Origin: Algoriphagus faecimaris
Lineage (GTDB): Bacteria > Bacteroidota > Bacteroidia > Cytophagales > Cyclobacteriaceae
Assembly (NCBI RefSeq): GCF_900101705.1
Contig: NZ_FNAC01000034.1
Location: 1-53,900, forward strand
Direction: 5' to 3'
DNA length: 53,900 bases
Each line of letters opens with the position of its first letter. Position 1 is the stretch's first letter. The notes beneath the pieces are model-generated. The model was not told the DNA's origin. It made no database searches and was given only the letters and a program-made list of their open reading frames with translations. The position numbers were made by a program, and so were the translations under genes. This document shows positions 26,221-35,836 of this stretch, piece by piece.

Positions 26221-27929
26221 GCACGCTCGACTGGATTGTTTTATTTGGTACGCTAAGTACTATCGCGATCTATGGGATTTATAAAACCATGGGTCAAAAA
26301 AACCTGGATTCTTATCTGAGAGGTGGGAATACCATGAATTGGTGGACCATCGGACTCTCCATCATGGCCACACAGGCTTCAGCGATTACATTTTTGAGTA
26401 CTCCCGGTCAGGCCTACGAAAGTGGGATGGGCTTCATTCAATTTTATTTTGGGCTACCCTTGGCGATGATTATTATTTCGGTTTTTTTCATTCCAATTTA
26501 TTATAAACTCAAGGTTTATACGGCTTATGAATTCTTAGAAAACCGTTTTGATTTAAAGACACGCACGCTTGCAGCTCTACTGTTCATTGTACAGCGAGGA
26601 CTGGCTTCGGGTATTACTATCTATGCTCCCGCCATTATTCTTTCAACTTTGTTGGGATGGAACTTGACTTGGACAGTAATTTTAATTGGCACAGTGGTGA
26701 TCATTTATACTGTATCCGGTGGCACAAAGGCAGTTTCAATCACCCAAAAGCAGCAAATGGCAGTGATGATGGGGGGGATGATTTTAGCGGGTATTATCGT
26801 GCTCAATCTTTTGCCGGTGAGTTTTACCGAAGCTCTACATGTTGCAGGGAAAATGGAAAAGCTCAATTTGGTGAATTTTGAATTTGATCCATCAGATCGA
26901 TACAATGTCTGGTCAGGAATGACTGCCGCAGTATTTCTATTCCTATCTTATTTTGGTGCGGATCAAAGTCAGGTGCAGCGTTACCTTTCAGGTCAGACAC
27001 TTTCTCAGAGCAGGATGGGCCTCATCATGAATGGATTCCTGAAAATCCCTATGCAGTTCATCATTTTGTTTATAGGAGTGATGGTCTTCGTATTTTATCA
27101 ATTTTATCAGCCTCCTGTAGTCTTCAATCAGGTGCAAACGGAAAAATTGAAGGACAGCGAATACGCTTCAGATTATGCCTTACTGGAGGAGCGCTACAGC
27201 CAAAATTTTGAGCAAAGTAAATCGGAATATTTAGCGCTTTTGGATGCGATAGAACAAGAAGACGATAATCTCACCCTAGAGCTTCAGAGAGGAATCAAAT
27301 CGTTGAAAGAAGAGCAGGGGTCAATCCGTGACGAGGTGAAGGAGCTAATTGTAAAAAATGATCCGGTGGCTGAGACCCGAGATACGGATTACGTATTCAT
27401 GCGTTTTGTGATGGATCATTTGCCTCAAGGAATTGTGGGGCTGCTATTCGCAGTGATTTTTTCGGCAGCCATGTCTTCAAGTGCTTCTGAGTTGAATAGT
27501 TTAGGCTCTACGACCACCATAGATTTATATAAGCGTTCGATTAAAAAAGAGGCCTCGGACAGTCACTATGTCATTTCTTCTAAATTGTTCACCGCTTTAT
27601 GGGGAGCCGGGGCCATTTTCTTTGCCATTTATGCCTCCTTATTCGAAAACCTCATTCAGGCCGTCAATTTACTGGGCTCCTTGTTCTACGGGACTATTTT
27701 GGGAATTTTTATCGTAGGTTTTGTTATGAAATGGATCAAAGGGAGAGCTGTTTTTATCGCTGCATTACTATCACAAGCTCTTATTTTGATTATTCATTTC
27801 TGGAATGGGGTGGGAATACTCGGACTTTACTGGGATATAGGATTCCTTTGGTACAATGCGATAGGTTGTTTATCTGTCATGTTATTTGCAACCCTCATTC
27901 AAAAAATAGGAAGTCTGCTGAAAGGTTAA
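26217..27929 (+). CDS. sodium:solute symporter (SSS family)
   Basis: A 570-residue inner-membrane transporter of the SSS/SGLT family, importing a small solute with sodium. Visible: S-Y-L-R-G-G-N-T-M-N-W-W-T-I-G-L-S-I-M-A-T-Q-like block at 32-53, the conserved G-G-x-K-A-V-like segment (S-G-G-T-K-A-V, 167-173), and F-S-A-A-M-S-S-S-A-S-E-L-N-S at about 414-427. Thirteen or so membrane spans are expected. A hydrophilic, highly charged stretch of about 90 residues (298-390) interrupts two spans and looks helical or coiled-coil. Coupled to the 34-residue peptide and the secreted deacetylase, so the solute is probably a sugar or amino sugar freed outside. Confidence 0.9.
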   Translation: MSTLDWIVLFGTLSTIAIYGIYKTMGQKNLDSYLRGGNTMNWWTIGLSIMATQASAITFLSTPGQAYESGMGFIQFYFGLPLAMIIISVFFIPIYYKLKVYTAYEFLENRFDLKTRTLAALLFIVQRGLASGITIYAPAIILSTLLGWNLTWTVILIGTVVIIYTVSGGTKAVSITQKQQMAVMMGGMILAGIIVLNLLPVSFTEALHVAGKMEKLNLVNFEFDPSDRYNVWSGMTAAVFLFLSYFGADQSQVQRYLSGQTLSQSRMGLIMNGFLKIPMQFIILFIGVMVFVFYQFYQPPVVFNQVQTEKLKDSEYASDYALLEERYSQNFEQSKSEYLALLDAIEQEDDNLTLELQRGIKSLKEEQGSIRDEVKELIVKNDPVAETRDTDYVFMRFVMDHLPQGIVGLLFAVIFSAAMSSSASELNSLGSTTTIDLYKRSIKKEASDSHYVISSKLFTALWGAGAIFFAIYASLFENLIQAVNLLGSLFYGTILGIFIVGFVMKWIKGRAVFIAALLSQALILIIHFWNGVGILGLYWDIGFLWYNAIGCLSVMLFATLIQKIGSLLKG

Positions 27930-27963
27930 AATATAAAGGATTTTGAAAAATAGGGAAAATAAA

Positions 27964-27994
27964 AAAACGGCTTCAAATTATTGAAGCCGTTTTT
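27964..27994. terminator. bidirectional intrinsic terminator
   Basis: ACGGCTTCAA (27967-27976), loop ATTA, TTGAAGCCGT (27981-27990), flanked by A- and T-runs. It lies between the symporter and the convergent DUF2911 gene. Confidence 0.9.
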
Positions 27995-28015
27995 CATCCC
28001 TGTCAAGGTAAACCT

Positions 28016-28864
28016 TTATTTCAAAGATTTGATCAATCGCTGGTTTAACCCTACATAATCCGGGTTTTTGGCAGCCTCTGCCATTTCCATTGATTTTTGT
28101 GCGGATTGGATTGCGTCCGCTTTTTTACCCAATGCTGCCTCTATTTTGGCTTTCAAATGAACCGTCCAATACTTTGGATCAGAGTCTACAGAAGAAGAAA
28201 TCCAAGTGTAGGCCTGATTGAGGTCTTTTTGATTGGTAAAATAATAATTCGCCGCAGAATAAAGTAAAGTTGGGTTCTCTGTCTTCGTATCGATTACAAA
28301 CTCTTGGATTTGAGCCATCACAATAGGGTCTACTTCTGTCGTGATTCTAAAATCAACCCGCGTATTTTCCCATTTGAGAGAAAGGTCTGCTCCATTGTCA
28401 GTCATATTGTTAAAACTGATCTCGAAGGTTTCATAGAGGCGACTAAGCTTCTTTGGCTCAACTTGGAATCGTAAAATATCGTCGTTTGAATTGTACCCAA
28501 TAGAACCCCAAAGTTCAGTATTTTTAGAAAGTACAATAGTCCATTCGTTTTTGCCTGGGATACTATAGAGGGCATATTTACCTGCGGGGATGGTATTGCC
28601 TTCGATCATGACCTCTGTAGAAAACTCAAGTGTGGTGGCAGCATTGGCTCCTGTTCTCCATACTTGGCCGAAAGGAACTAATTCTCCAAATATTTTGCGG
28701 CCCTTCGTGCTTGGTCTGGCATATTCTACCAAAACATCGGTGAGTCCGACTTTCTGTGAGATTTTTGCAGAAGGCGAAGCTTGAGGCATTTGAAGCTGCT
28801 GGGCGGATAGGGAACCTACCCATAGGAACAGCCCCATTACTAGAAGTGAAAATGATTTTTTCAT
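28016..28864 (-). CDS. secreted DUF2911 domain protein
   Basis: A 282-residue exported protein; signal peptide M-K-K-S-F-S-L-L, cleavage at L-S-A-Q. The DUF2911 domain fills about residues 25-180, with the typical V-E-Y-A-R-P-S-T-K-G-R-K-I-F-G, V-W-R-T-G-A-N-A-A-T and G-K-Y-A-L-Y-S-I-P blocks. The last 100 residues look like TPR-type helices (Y-T-W-I-S-S-S-V, A-K-I-E-A-A-L-G-K). Such proteins are common in Bacteroidota but have no established function. Single gene with its own terminator. Confidence 0.85.
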   Translation of the reverse strand: MKKSFSLLVMGLFLWVGSLSAQQLQMPQASPSAKISQKVGLTDVLVEYARPSTKGRKIFGELVPFGQVWRTGANAATTLEFSTEVMIEGNTIPAGKYALYSIPGKNEWTIVLSKNTELWGSIGYNSNDDILRFQVEPKKLSRLYETFEISFNNMTDNGADLSLKWENTRVDFRITTEVDPIVMAQIQEFVIDTKTENPTLLYSAANYYFTNQKDLNQAYTWISSSVDSDPKYWTVHLKAKIEAALGKKADAIQSAQKSMEMAEAAKNPDYVGLNQRLIKSLK

Positions 28865-29015
28865 TTTATTTGATTAACTTTTGATTTGATTTAAGAATTG
28901 CAAATTCGTGTTTTTTTAAGCAAAAACAGGAGAAATGAAGCGGGATTTTTGATTAGTGGGTAAATGCTTCTTTCCAGTTCTTAAAAAGCTATTTTCTAAT
29001 GATGATTTTTGTACC

Positions 29016-29936
29016 ATGAGTTTAGCAATAATCTGTCCAGGTAAAGATCCTAGTTCGTGGATCGAAGTAATTCGAAATCTTGAACCTGAATTATCAATCC
29101 AAGTTTATCCCGAAATCAATGATCCGGATGCGGTGGAAGTGGTCATGCTATGGCAGCACCCTCCGGGAATTTTAAATGAATTTAAAAATCTTAAACTAGT
29201 CAGCTCCATGGGAGCAGGTGTAGATCACATCCTTAAGGATCAATCTATCCCCGAAAATTTACCTATTGTAAGGATCGTGGACGATCGACTGACTTGGTCG
29301 ATGACGAATTACGTAATCATGGGAGTGCTCAATTTCCATAGACAAATAAGTCGTTATCAAAAAGATCAAAAAAGAAAAGTATGGGATATGTCTAATCCTG
29401 AAATACCAGTTACTGTCGGAGTAATGGGAGTAGGAGCTTTGGGCTATGATGTACTGGATAAATTGGATTACATGGGTTTTCCTGTCGTCGGTTTGGGCTT
29501 TTCTGAAAAAGATGATTTCAACTATCCCTACTACACCAAGTCTCAATTGGATGAATTTCTTCAAAAAATCAATGTTTTGGTTTGCCTTTTACCCCTGACA
29601 GAGCAGACTGAGGGAATTTTGAATAGGGCATTGTTTGAAAAATGTAACCCAGGCACCTACCTGATCAATGTCGCTAGAGGCAAGCATTTGGTGGAAGAGG
29701 ATCTTTTAGAGGCTTTGGACAAAGGCAAGGTTTCTGGAGCTCTCTTGGACGTCTATCAAAGCGAGCCATTGCCAGAAAATCATCCATTCTGGAATCAAGA
29801 GAAAATTACAATGACACCTCATATTGCTAGTGTCACCAACCCTAGAGCTGCAGCACCGCAAATTTTGGAGAATATTAAGAGAATCAAGGCAAACGAAACA
29901 CTCTTGAATGTCGTAAACCGAAAAAAAGGATATTAA
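29016..29936 (+). CDS. D-2-hydroxyacid dehydrogenase (glyoxylate/hydroxypyruvate reductase A type)
   Basis: A 306-residue NAD(P)-dependent dehydrogenase; the start at ATG 29016 (M-S-L-A-I-I-C-P-G) fits the family and excludes a non-conserved extension. It reduces small 2-oxo acids such as glyoxylate or hydroxypyruvate. Visible: substrate loop S-S-M-G-A-G-V-D, nucleotide loop V-G-V-M-G-V-G-A-L-G, catalytic Arg in N-V-A-R-G-K, Glu in Y-Q-S-E-P-L-P and His in T-P-H-I-A-S. The GhrA-like pattern lacks the insertions of phosphoglycerate dehydrogenase. It is nine bases ahead of the stress-protein gene. Confidence 0.85.
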   Translation: MSLAIICPGKDPSSWIEVIRNLEPELSIQVYPEINDPDAVEVVMLWQHPPGILNEFKNLKLVSSMGAGVDHILKDQSIPENLPIVRIVDDRLTWSMTNYVIMGVLNFHRQISRYQKDQKRKVWDMSNPEIPVTVGVMGVGALGYDVLDKLDYMGFPVVGLGFSEKDDFNYPYYTKSQLDEFLQKINVLVCLLPLTEQTEGILNRALFEKCNPGTYLINVARGKHLVEEDLLEALDKGKVSGALLDVYQSEPLPENHPFWNQEKITMTPHIASVTNPRAAAPQILENIKRIKANETLLNVVNRKKGY

Positions 29937-29945
29937 CTTTTACTT

Positions 29946-30785
29946 ATGAATAAGCCATTTACAATTATTTGTCCCTTGGATTTTTCAGAGTGCTCACTCA
30001 ATGCACTCGAATACGCCACCCGTCTTGCAATTAGCTACAAGGCTAAATTGATACTTTTTCATGTCATAAATAAGGAGGATTACTTGAAATTGGCTCCCTT
30101 GGATGCAGAGGGACTTCATCAGAAAGAATTTTTGGAGGAGAAAATGACAAGGTTATTTGAGACCGTCAAAAGAGAGGTTGGCGATAAGGAAGTTTCTCTG
30201 GATTGGACAATGGTGGAAGGTAAGATCGTCGATCAAATTTTGGAATCTTCCCAAAGCCTAAATGCTGACCTCGTGGTGATCGGTACAGAGGGGATGAATG
30301 ACCTTAGGAAAAACATTGTCGGATCACGGGCCAGTCTGATTGTCGAAAAATCCGAAATAGATGTCATGGTCATTCCTAGAAAGGTGTACTTCAAACCTTT
30401 CAAAAAACTAGTCTACTCTACGGATTACTATGAAGAAGATAAATTGGCGATACAAAAAATAGCCGAGTTTGCTCGACTATATGATGCTGAAATTGATATA
30501 GTTCATGTCACCCAGAGGCAGAAACTCATCGATAAGACATTGCATCAAGTGATGATTGATGAGCTCAAGCCTTTCGTCAGGTACACCAAGGTCAATTATG
30601 TACTTAAATCCTTCCGCGATGACTTGGCTTTAGGTTTGGAAAGCTACCTTCAAACTTCCAAAGGGGATATGCTCATCACCTTGAGTAAAAAGAAAAGTTT
30701 TTTTGAGAAAATATTTACTCAATCTATTTCAAAAAAGATGGCTTATTTCATCAATAAGCCACTTTGGGTCATCAAAAGATTTTGA
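29946..30785 (+). CDS. universal stress protein (tandem UspA domains)
   Basis: A 279-residue cytosolic protein of two UspA-like halves. The first (1-142) has the full pattern: I-I-C-P-L-D-F-S-E-C-S at the start and V-I-G-T-E-G followed by G-S-R-A-S-L-I-V at the nucleotide-binding end. The second half (about 150-279) is more degenerate and lacks the G-x2-G-x9-G loop, so probably only the first binds ATP. Nine bases after the hydroxyacid dehydrogenase, so likely the same transcript. Role: general stress tolerance, details unknown. Confidence 0.88.
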   Translation: MNKPFTIICPLDFSECSLNALEYATRLAISYKAKLILFHVINKEDYLKLAPLDAEGLHQKEFLEEKMTRLFETVKREVGDKEVSLDWTMVEGKIVDQILESSQSLNADLVVIGTEGMNDLRKNIVGSRASLIVEKSEIDVMVIPRKVYFKPFKKLVYSTDYYEEDKLAIQKIAEFARLYDAEIDIVHVTQRQKLIDKTLHQVMIDELKPFVRYTKVNYVLKSFRDDLALGLESYLQTSKGDMLITLSKKKSFFEKIFTQSISKKMAYFINKPLWVIKRF

Positions 30786-30812
30786 ATTCAATCGTTCATA
30801 TTTTTTAATCTG

Positions 30813-31514
30813 TTATTCCTTGACTTTTTTTCCTTTTAAAAATTGGAAAAACTCAGCTCTGGTTTTCGAATCTGTAAATAGAGATTTCAAGGTGTTGAAG
30901 TAATAGCCCAAGGTGAGGGAAGTAGATTTTTGCTTCTCTGTAATTTGGGGGAGGGGACTTGGAGTCGGCTCAGGGGCTTTCCCTTCCTTTTGACCTTCCT
31001 CTTTTTGGGGCTTGTAGCCGACCAAGTCATCTGCTTTTTCAAAGCTCTTCTTGGATCTGGCTTGATAGCCTAGTTTTTCTTCTACCAGTCCCTTGTTATT
31101 GTATGCCACCGCATCTTCAGGATCAAGTTCTATTGCCTTTTCGTAGTCTTCAATAGAACCTTTTAAATCTCCAATTCTATCTTTGAAAAAAGCCCTGCTG
31201 CTGTAGCGATAAGGATTGGCAGGGTCCAAATTGGCAGCTCGATCAAATTCTCCCAAGGCTTCTTCATTACGTTTTAACAAGTGAAGGACCACAGCTCTAT
31301 CAGAAATGAAATCGGTGTTATAAGGCTCAAGCGCTACAATAATGTCAAAATCTGCCAATGCTTCTGAAGTTTTGCCCAATCTGGACAGCACCCTTCCACG
31401 GTAGAGGTGATATTGTGCTTCTCCCTGTTTTAGTTCAATCAATTGATTAAAAACCTCCAAGGCTTGTTCAAATTTCCCTTCTTTGTAATGGATGATCCCC
31501 TGCTCAAATGTCAT
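30813..31514 (-). CDS. cytosolic tetratricopeptide repeat protein
   Basis: A 233-residue protein without signal peptide. About five TPR units cover residues 1-170, for example Y-H-L-Y-R-G-R-V-L-S-R-L-G-K, Y-R-Y-S-S-R-A-F-F-K-D-R-I-G-D and A-V-A-Y-N-N-K-G-L-V-E-E-K-L-G-Y. A proline- and lysine-rich linker (about 175-195) and a short C-terminal helix region follow. Likely a scaffold for protein contacts. It converges on the stress protein and has a very good promoter upstream. Confidence 0.85.
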   Translation of the reverse strand: MTFEQGIIHYKEGKFEQALEVFNQLIELKQGEAQYHLYRGRVLSRLGKTSEALADFDIIVALEPYNTDFISDRAVVLHLLKRNEEALGEFDRAANLDPANPYRYSSRAFFKDRIGDLKGSIEDYEKAIELDPEDAVAYNNKGLVEEKLGYQARSKKSFEKADDLVGYKPQKEEGQKEGKAPEPTPSPLPQITEKQKSTSLTLGYYFNTLKSLFTDSKTRAEFFQFLKGKKVKE

Positions 31515-31536
31515 TTTCTTGAATTTTATTATAATA

Positions 31537-31565
31537 CAAATTTAAGGGCTGATAAGTTTATCAAA
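31537..31565 (-). promoter_or_regulatory. Bacteroidota-type promoter of the TPR gene
   Basis: On the minus strand TTTG (31565-31562), a 17-base spacer, and TAAATTTG (31544-31537), an exact TAnnTTTG. The ATG follows about 22 bases after the -7 element. Confidence 0.6.
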
Positions 31566-31807
31566 TAATCTTTGGGATGATTTTGCAGTCAAGGGCGCAA
31601 GCCTCTTATCTTTAAACTCCGATTATGCCTTAGGGCCCATCAAAAGCGCGTTTAAAGCCTTAGAAAAACAGCCAATTTGGACTTTAATACCTATTCTTGT
31701 TAGGGTAAAATAAAAAATTGAAGGATTAAGATTGTTTTTAACTGGCTTGAAACAGGAATGGGTTTTATGCAGGGTTCGGGTCCATCAACCTTCAAACAGT
31801 TTTAGAC

Positions 31808-32830
31808 ATGCCTCAGAAGCCACAAGATGTCCTTAAAGATCTTAAACAGAAAAAATTCGCCCCCATTTACTTTTTGGATGGAGAGGAGCCCTATTATGTG
31901 GATTTGATTACAAATTTTATTGAAAAAAATGCGATCGCAGAGCATGAGCGAGGTTTCAATCAGGTGGTGCTCTACGGGAAAGACTCAAATATGGGCTTGA
32001 TCCTAAACAATGCCCGTAAATTTCCCATGATGGCGGAGCGTCAGATAGTCATCGTAAAGGAGTTTCAGAGCTTGCCAGATTTAGGTAAGGAAGAATCTCA
32101 AAAGTTGCTTTTGGGTTACATTCAGAATCCTCTTCCCAGTACTATTTTGGTTTTGGCCCATAAGCATAAGAAGTTTGACGGAAGGTCTGCCCTTGGGAGA
32201 GAGATGGACAAAAAAGCCGTTTATGTTCGCTCCGACAAGGTTTCTGATTATAAGTTGAATGAATGGATAGACCATTATTTCAAAGACATGGGACACAGCA
32301 TTGAGCCTAGAGCTTGTCAACTGTTGGCGGATTCTATCGGAAATAATCTAGAGGTACTGTCTAATGAGGTAGGGAAGATGTTCATTAACTTTTCTGACAC
32401 CACCAAAGTGACGGTAGAGCATATTTCCAAATACATTGGCATCAACAAGGACTATAACAATTTTGAGTTTTTGAAAGCAATAGGCTTTAGGGATGTGGCT
32501 AAAGCAAATAAGATTATTCACTACTTTTCACAAAACCCAAAATCTCATCCTGTCATCCCCATGTTTTCGCTGATTTATAATTATTTCACCCGAATTGCAT
32601 TGATTCATCAAGCAAAAGTTTATTCAGATAATCAAGTGGCAGGGATAATCGGTGTGCCTCCTTTTGTAGCGCGTGAATATGTGGCTGCCGCAAATAATTA
32701 CAAATTGGGCAAGGTAATTGATGTATTCAGATTCTTAAAAGAGGCAGATCTTCGTTTCAAGGGAGTGGACTCCGGAAGTATGAGCGAAGCAGAAAACCTC
32801 AGAGAACTGGTGTACCGAATCTTGCATTGA
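31808..32830 (+). CDS. holA: DNA polymerase III subunit delta
   Basis: A 340-residue clamp-loader subunit, which opens the beta sliding clamp during replication. The N-terminal block A-P-I-Y-F-L-D-G-E-E-P-Y-Y-V-D (about 17-31), the A-E-R-Q-I-V-I-V-K-E-F segment (about 76-86) and the long helical C-terminal collar domain are typical of HolA. The degenerate nucleotide loop is expected, because delta does not hydrolyse ATP. Normal length. It leads into the TPR and envelope cluster, only 16 bases ahead of the next start, so it may share a transcript with it. Confidence 0.92.
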   Translation: MPQKPQDVLKDLKQKKFAPIYFLDGEEPYYVDLITNFIEKNAIAEHERGFNQVVLYGKDSNMGLILNNARKFPMMAERQIVIVKEFQSLPDLGKEESQKLLLGYIQNPLPSTILVLAHKHKKFDGRSALGREMDKKAVYVRSDKVSDYKLNEWIDHYFKDMGHSIEPRACQLLADSIGNNLEVLSNEVGKMFINFSDTTKVTVEHISKYIGINKDYNNFEFLKAIGFRDVAKANKIIHYFSQNPKSHPVIPMFSLIYNYFTRIALIHQAKVYSDNQVAGIIGVPPFVAREYVAAANNYKLGKVIDVFRFLKEADLRFKGVDSGSMSEAENLRELVYRILH

Positions 32831-32846
32831 ATCCTTAAACCAATTT

Positions 32847-35834
32847 ATGAAATACCACTTGGTGCTTCTCGCTAGCTTGGGTCTTTCGATTGAAGCTTTT
32901 TCCCAATCTACGCTCTATCAGACAGGTTCGCAGCCTGTGATCGACGAGCAGTTTGAACTCTTTGATAAGCAATTGTTTTCGGCTGCCCTTTTGGATTATC
33001 AGAAAGATAATCCTTTTGATTTCTCTGCCGAACAAGACCGCTCTCGAGCGCTGCTTACCGCTAAGTCTGCCTTAAACCTGGAGGCCCCCAATGGCCCCGG
33101 TTTGATGAAAGCCTACATTTTGGATAACGGAAACCATCCCTCTGTAAATACCGCAGGGCTGTATTTGGGTGATCATTTTTTTTACAAAAGAAATTACAAG
33201 GAGGCGGCAGAAGCATTCTCGCTTGTGAATACTGATCAATTGGATAATTCGGCTAAGGCTGATGTCCTTTTCAAGCAAGGTTACGCGTTTTTTTTGGATA
33301 ACAATTATGGTAAAGCGGCTCCTTACTTTGATCAATCCAAAGTTTTGGGAGAGCCGATCAGTTATGATGCCTATTACTATAGTGGTTATATAGCACTTGA
33401 AAGCGGTGCGACGCAAAAGGCAATAGCTGACCTACAGGCGGCTGGCCGATCCCAATTTTATTCTACAAAGGTACCTTACCTCTTGGCAGCCTTGTATTAT
33501 CAGCAAGGAAGCTATGAAGAACTCATCTCCTATGCTGAGCCCAAACTCGCCGAGAGTGGAAACTTGGATCGTCGTGAAATGATCAATCTCTATTTGGCGG
33601 AAGCCTATTTTGCGAAAAAAGATTTTGCTAAAGCTGCTGAAAACTATGATGCTTTTGTCAATGCCAGAAAAGGCGAACTGACACGAGAGCAAGTGTACAA
33701 AGGGGGGATCGCGCAGTTTGAATTAGGTAATTTTCCCCGAGCATCAGATTATTTAAAAGTATCGGCATCCTCCAATGATGAACTAGGCCAAGCTTCAAGC
33801 TATTACTTGGGTCACGCCTATTTGAAACAAGATAATTTTCAGTTTGCAAGCACTTCTTTTAAAGCAGCGGCAGATGCTGCTTATAATAAAGAAATTCAAG
33901 AAGAAGCTTTGTTTAATTACGCCAAATCCAATCTGCAGAAGGGTAGTTTTCAGGCAGGGATTTCTGGCTTGGATAGCTATTTGGAAGCATATCCATCTGG
34001 AAAATTCCGAAGTGAAGCAGAGACGCTTTTATCAGAGGCTTTGATCAATACCAGTGATTATCTACGTGCGATTGAGCAGATGGATCGTATCAGTAATAAG
34101 TCTCCTAGAATCAGAGAGGCTTATCAAAAAGTAGCCTACTATCAAGCTATGGTCTATTACCGAGATAAGCGCTACCCCGGTGCGATTCAGTATTTGGATA
34201 AGTCAATGGAATACCCAGTCAATCGTGATCTGGTCTTGGAGTCGCATTTTTGGAAAGGTGAAATTTATGCTGCTTCAGGTGATTTGGCTGCAGCCATCAA
34301 GTCTTACGATCAGGCACTAGCCATGGGTCGGACTACCTCCAGTGCCTATTTAAATAAGAGCATCTATGGCTTAGGTTATGCTTACTTTAACTCACAGCAA
34401 TACGCTAAGGCCGAAACGCACTTTAAGGATTATACGGACCGGATGAGAAGTCGGCAGGATAAGGAAAACTATGACGATGCCATGCTCCGGCTAGGCGATT
34501 GTTACTACGTACAAAAGCGATTTGGAGAATCGGAGCAAAACTTCCAGCAAGCTATTCGTGAAGGAAATTCAGGCATCGATTATGCTTTGTTTAGACTAGC
34601 GGTTGTCCAAAATTTCCAAAGTAAAAATCAAGAGTCTATTAATAATCTAGACCGACTAATATCGAGCTATCCCAACTCTTTATATATCGAAGACGCACTT
34701 TATCAAAGAGGTCAAATCTTCATGGAGGAGACACGCTACAGAGAAGCTGCTGCAGGTTTTTCAGAATTAATACGAAAGAGACCCAATAGCCCCTTTATTC
34801 CCTATGCATTAGAAGGTAGAGCAGTTGCAAACTTTAGTCTTCAAAATTACAATGAAACGATCGAGGACTATCGTATTATTTTGGCTCAGCATCCCAACTC
34901 AGAGAATGCAGAAACTGCCCTCAAAGGTTTACAGGAGACTTTGGCCTTACAGGGTAGATCAGGAGAATTTTCGGATTACCTAAGTGAATATAAGGCAGCT
35001 AACCCGGACGGGGGCTCGGTTCAGAACCTGGAGTTTGAAGCAGCAAAAAGTCTCTATTTTGAAAAGAATTTTCAGCAAGCCACCCGAGCATTTCAGAAAT
35101 TTCTGGAAAGCTACCCACAATCAGGACAGCGAATTGATGCATTATATTTCCTTGGAGACTCTTATTATCAACTCGAGTCCTATGATGAGGCTTTGAGAGC
35201 CTTTAGGCAGCTTGAAAATGAGCCTGCATCACCACAGCGTCTCAGAGCCATGCAGCGAATGGGAGCGATAGAATTGGATAGGGGGAATTTCAATGCGGCG
35301 ATCCCTTACTTGGAAACTGCAGCCGAAAATGCCAGAAATAAGGTAGAAGAAGTAGAAGCTCTTCAAGGCTTACTTCTCGCCTATTTGGAAACAAAAAAAT
35401 ACAATCAGGTTATCAGCACTGCCGAACGCTTGCAAAAGCAGTCTGGGATCATTCCGGAATCTACTCCCAATGCCCTATTGGCCAAAGCCAAAGCTCAATT
35501 TGCCTTGAATCGAAAAGATGCCGCTGAAGTGACCTTAGCTATTCTGGTGGATGAATACAAAACAGTTCAAGGTGCTGAAGGGCTTTACCTTTTGGCTGAG
35601 TCGTATCAACAAAGTGGGGAAATCGAGCAGTCCAATGAAAGCATATTTGAGATGTCGGGTCCCTTCGCAGACTTTGGGTATTGGTATGGCAAAATGTTCT
35701 TGTTGATAGCAGATAATTATTTGAACGCAGGGGAGGAGTTTCAGGCCAAAGCCACTTTGGAATCCATTGTAGAAAACACGACAGACGATGAAATCCGTCA
35801 ACTAGCTCAAGATAAACTTCAAAGCCTAAATTGA
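32847..35834 (+). CDS. large periplasmic tetratricopeptide repeat protein
   Basis: A 995-residue protein with a signal peptide (cleavage near A-F-S-Q) and about twenty TPR-like helical pairs from residue 30 to the end, such as Y-Y-S-G-Y-I-A-L-E-S-G-A, Y-L-G-H-A-Y-L-K-Q-D-N and R-I-D-A-L-Y-F-L-G-D-S-Y-Y-Q. No catalytic domain is seen. A superhelix of this size in the periplasm would be a docking scaffold. It overlaps nothing but ends two bases before the start of a beta-barrel protein, so the two are likely to be co-translated partners. It sits upstream of a TolQ-TolR-TonB-like operon. Confidence 0.85.
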   Translation: MKYHLVLLASLGLSIEAFSQSTLYQTGSQPVIDEQFELFDKQLFSAALLDYQKDNPFDFSAEQDRSRALLTAKSALNLEAPNGPGLMKAYILDNGNHPSVNTAGLYLGDHFFYKRNYKEAAEAFSLVNTDQLDNSAKADVLFKQGYAFFLDNNYGKAAPYFDQSKVLGEPISYDAYYYSGYIALESGATQKAIADLQAAGRSQFYSTKVPYLLAALYYQQGSYEELISYAEPKLAESGNLDRREMINLYLAEAYFAKKDFAKAAENYDAFVNARKGELTREQVYKGGIAQFELGNFPRASDYLKVSASSNDELGQASSYYLGHAYLKQDNFQFASTSFKAAADAAYNKEIQEEALFNYAKSNLQKGSFQAGISGLDSYLEAYPSGKFRSEAETLLSEALINTSDYLRAIEQMDRISNKSPRIREAYQKVAYYQAMVYYRDKRYPGAIQYLDKSMEYPVNRDLVLESHFWKGEIYAASGDLAAAIKSYDQALAMGRTTSSAYLNKSIYGLGYAYFNSQQYAKAETHFKDYTDRMRSRQDKENYDDAMLRLGDCYYVQKRFGESEQNFQQAIREGNSGIDYALFRLAVVQNFQSKNQESINNLDRLISSYPNSLYIEDALYQRGQIFMEETRYREAAAGFSELIRKRPNSPFIPYALEGRAVANFSLQNYNETIEDYRIILAQHPNSENAETALKGLQETLALQGRSGEFSDYLSEYKAANPDGGSVQNLEFEAAKSLYFEKNFQQATRAFQKFLESYPQSGQRIDALYFLGDSYYQLESYDEALRAFRQLENEPASPQRLRAMQRMGAIELDRGNFNAAIPYLETAAENARNKVEEVEALQGLLLAYLETKKYNQVISTAERLQKQSGIIPESTPNALLAKAKAQFALNRKDAAEVTLAILVDEYKTVQGAEGLYLLAESYQQSGEIEQSNESIFEMSGPFADFGYWYGKMFLLIADNYLNAGEEFQAKATLESIVENTTDDEIRQLAQDKLQSLN

Positions 35835-35836
35835 TC

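Noticed and set aside
31765..31790. A tRNA-like T-loop string (GGTTCGGGTCC) before holA
   Set aside because: No acceptor, D-arm or anticodon stem can be drawn around it.
31515..31807. A rightward open frame of about 55 codons before holA (ends I-L-V-R-V-K)
   Set aside because: No start codon, and the leftward TPR promoter lies in the same DNA; taken as non-coding.
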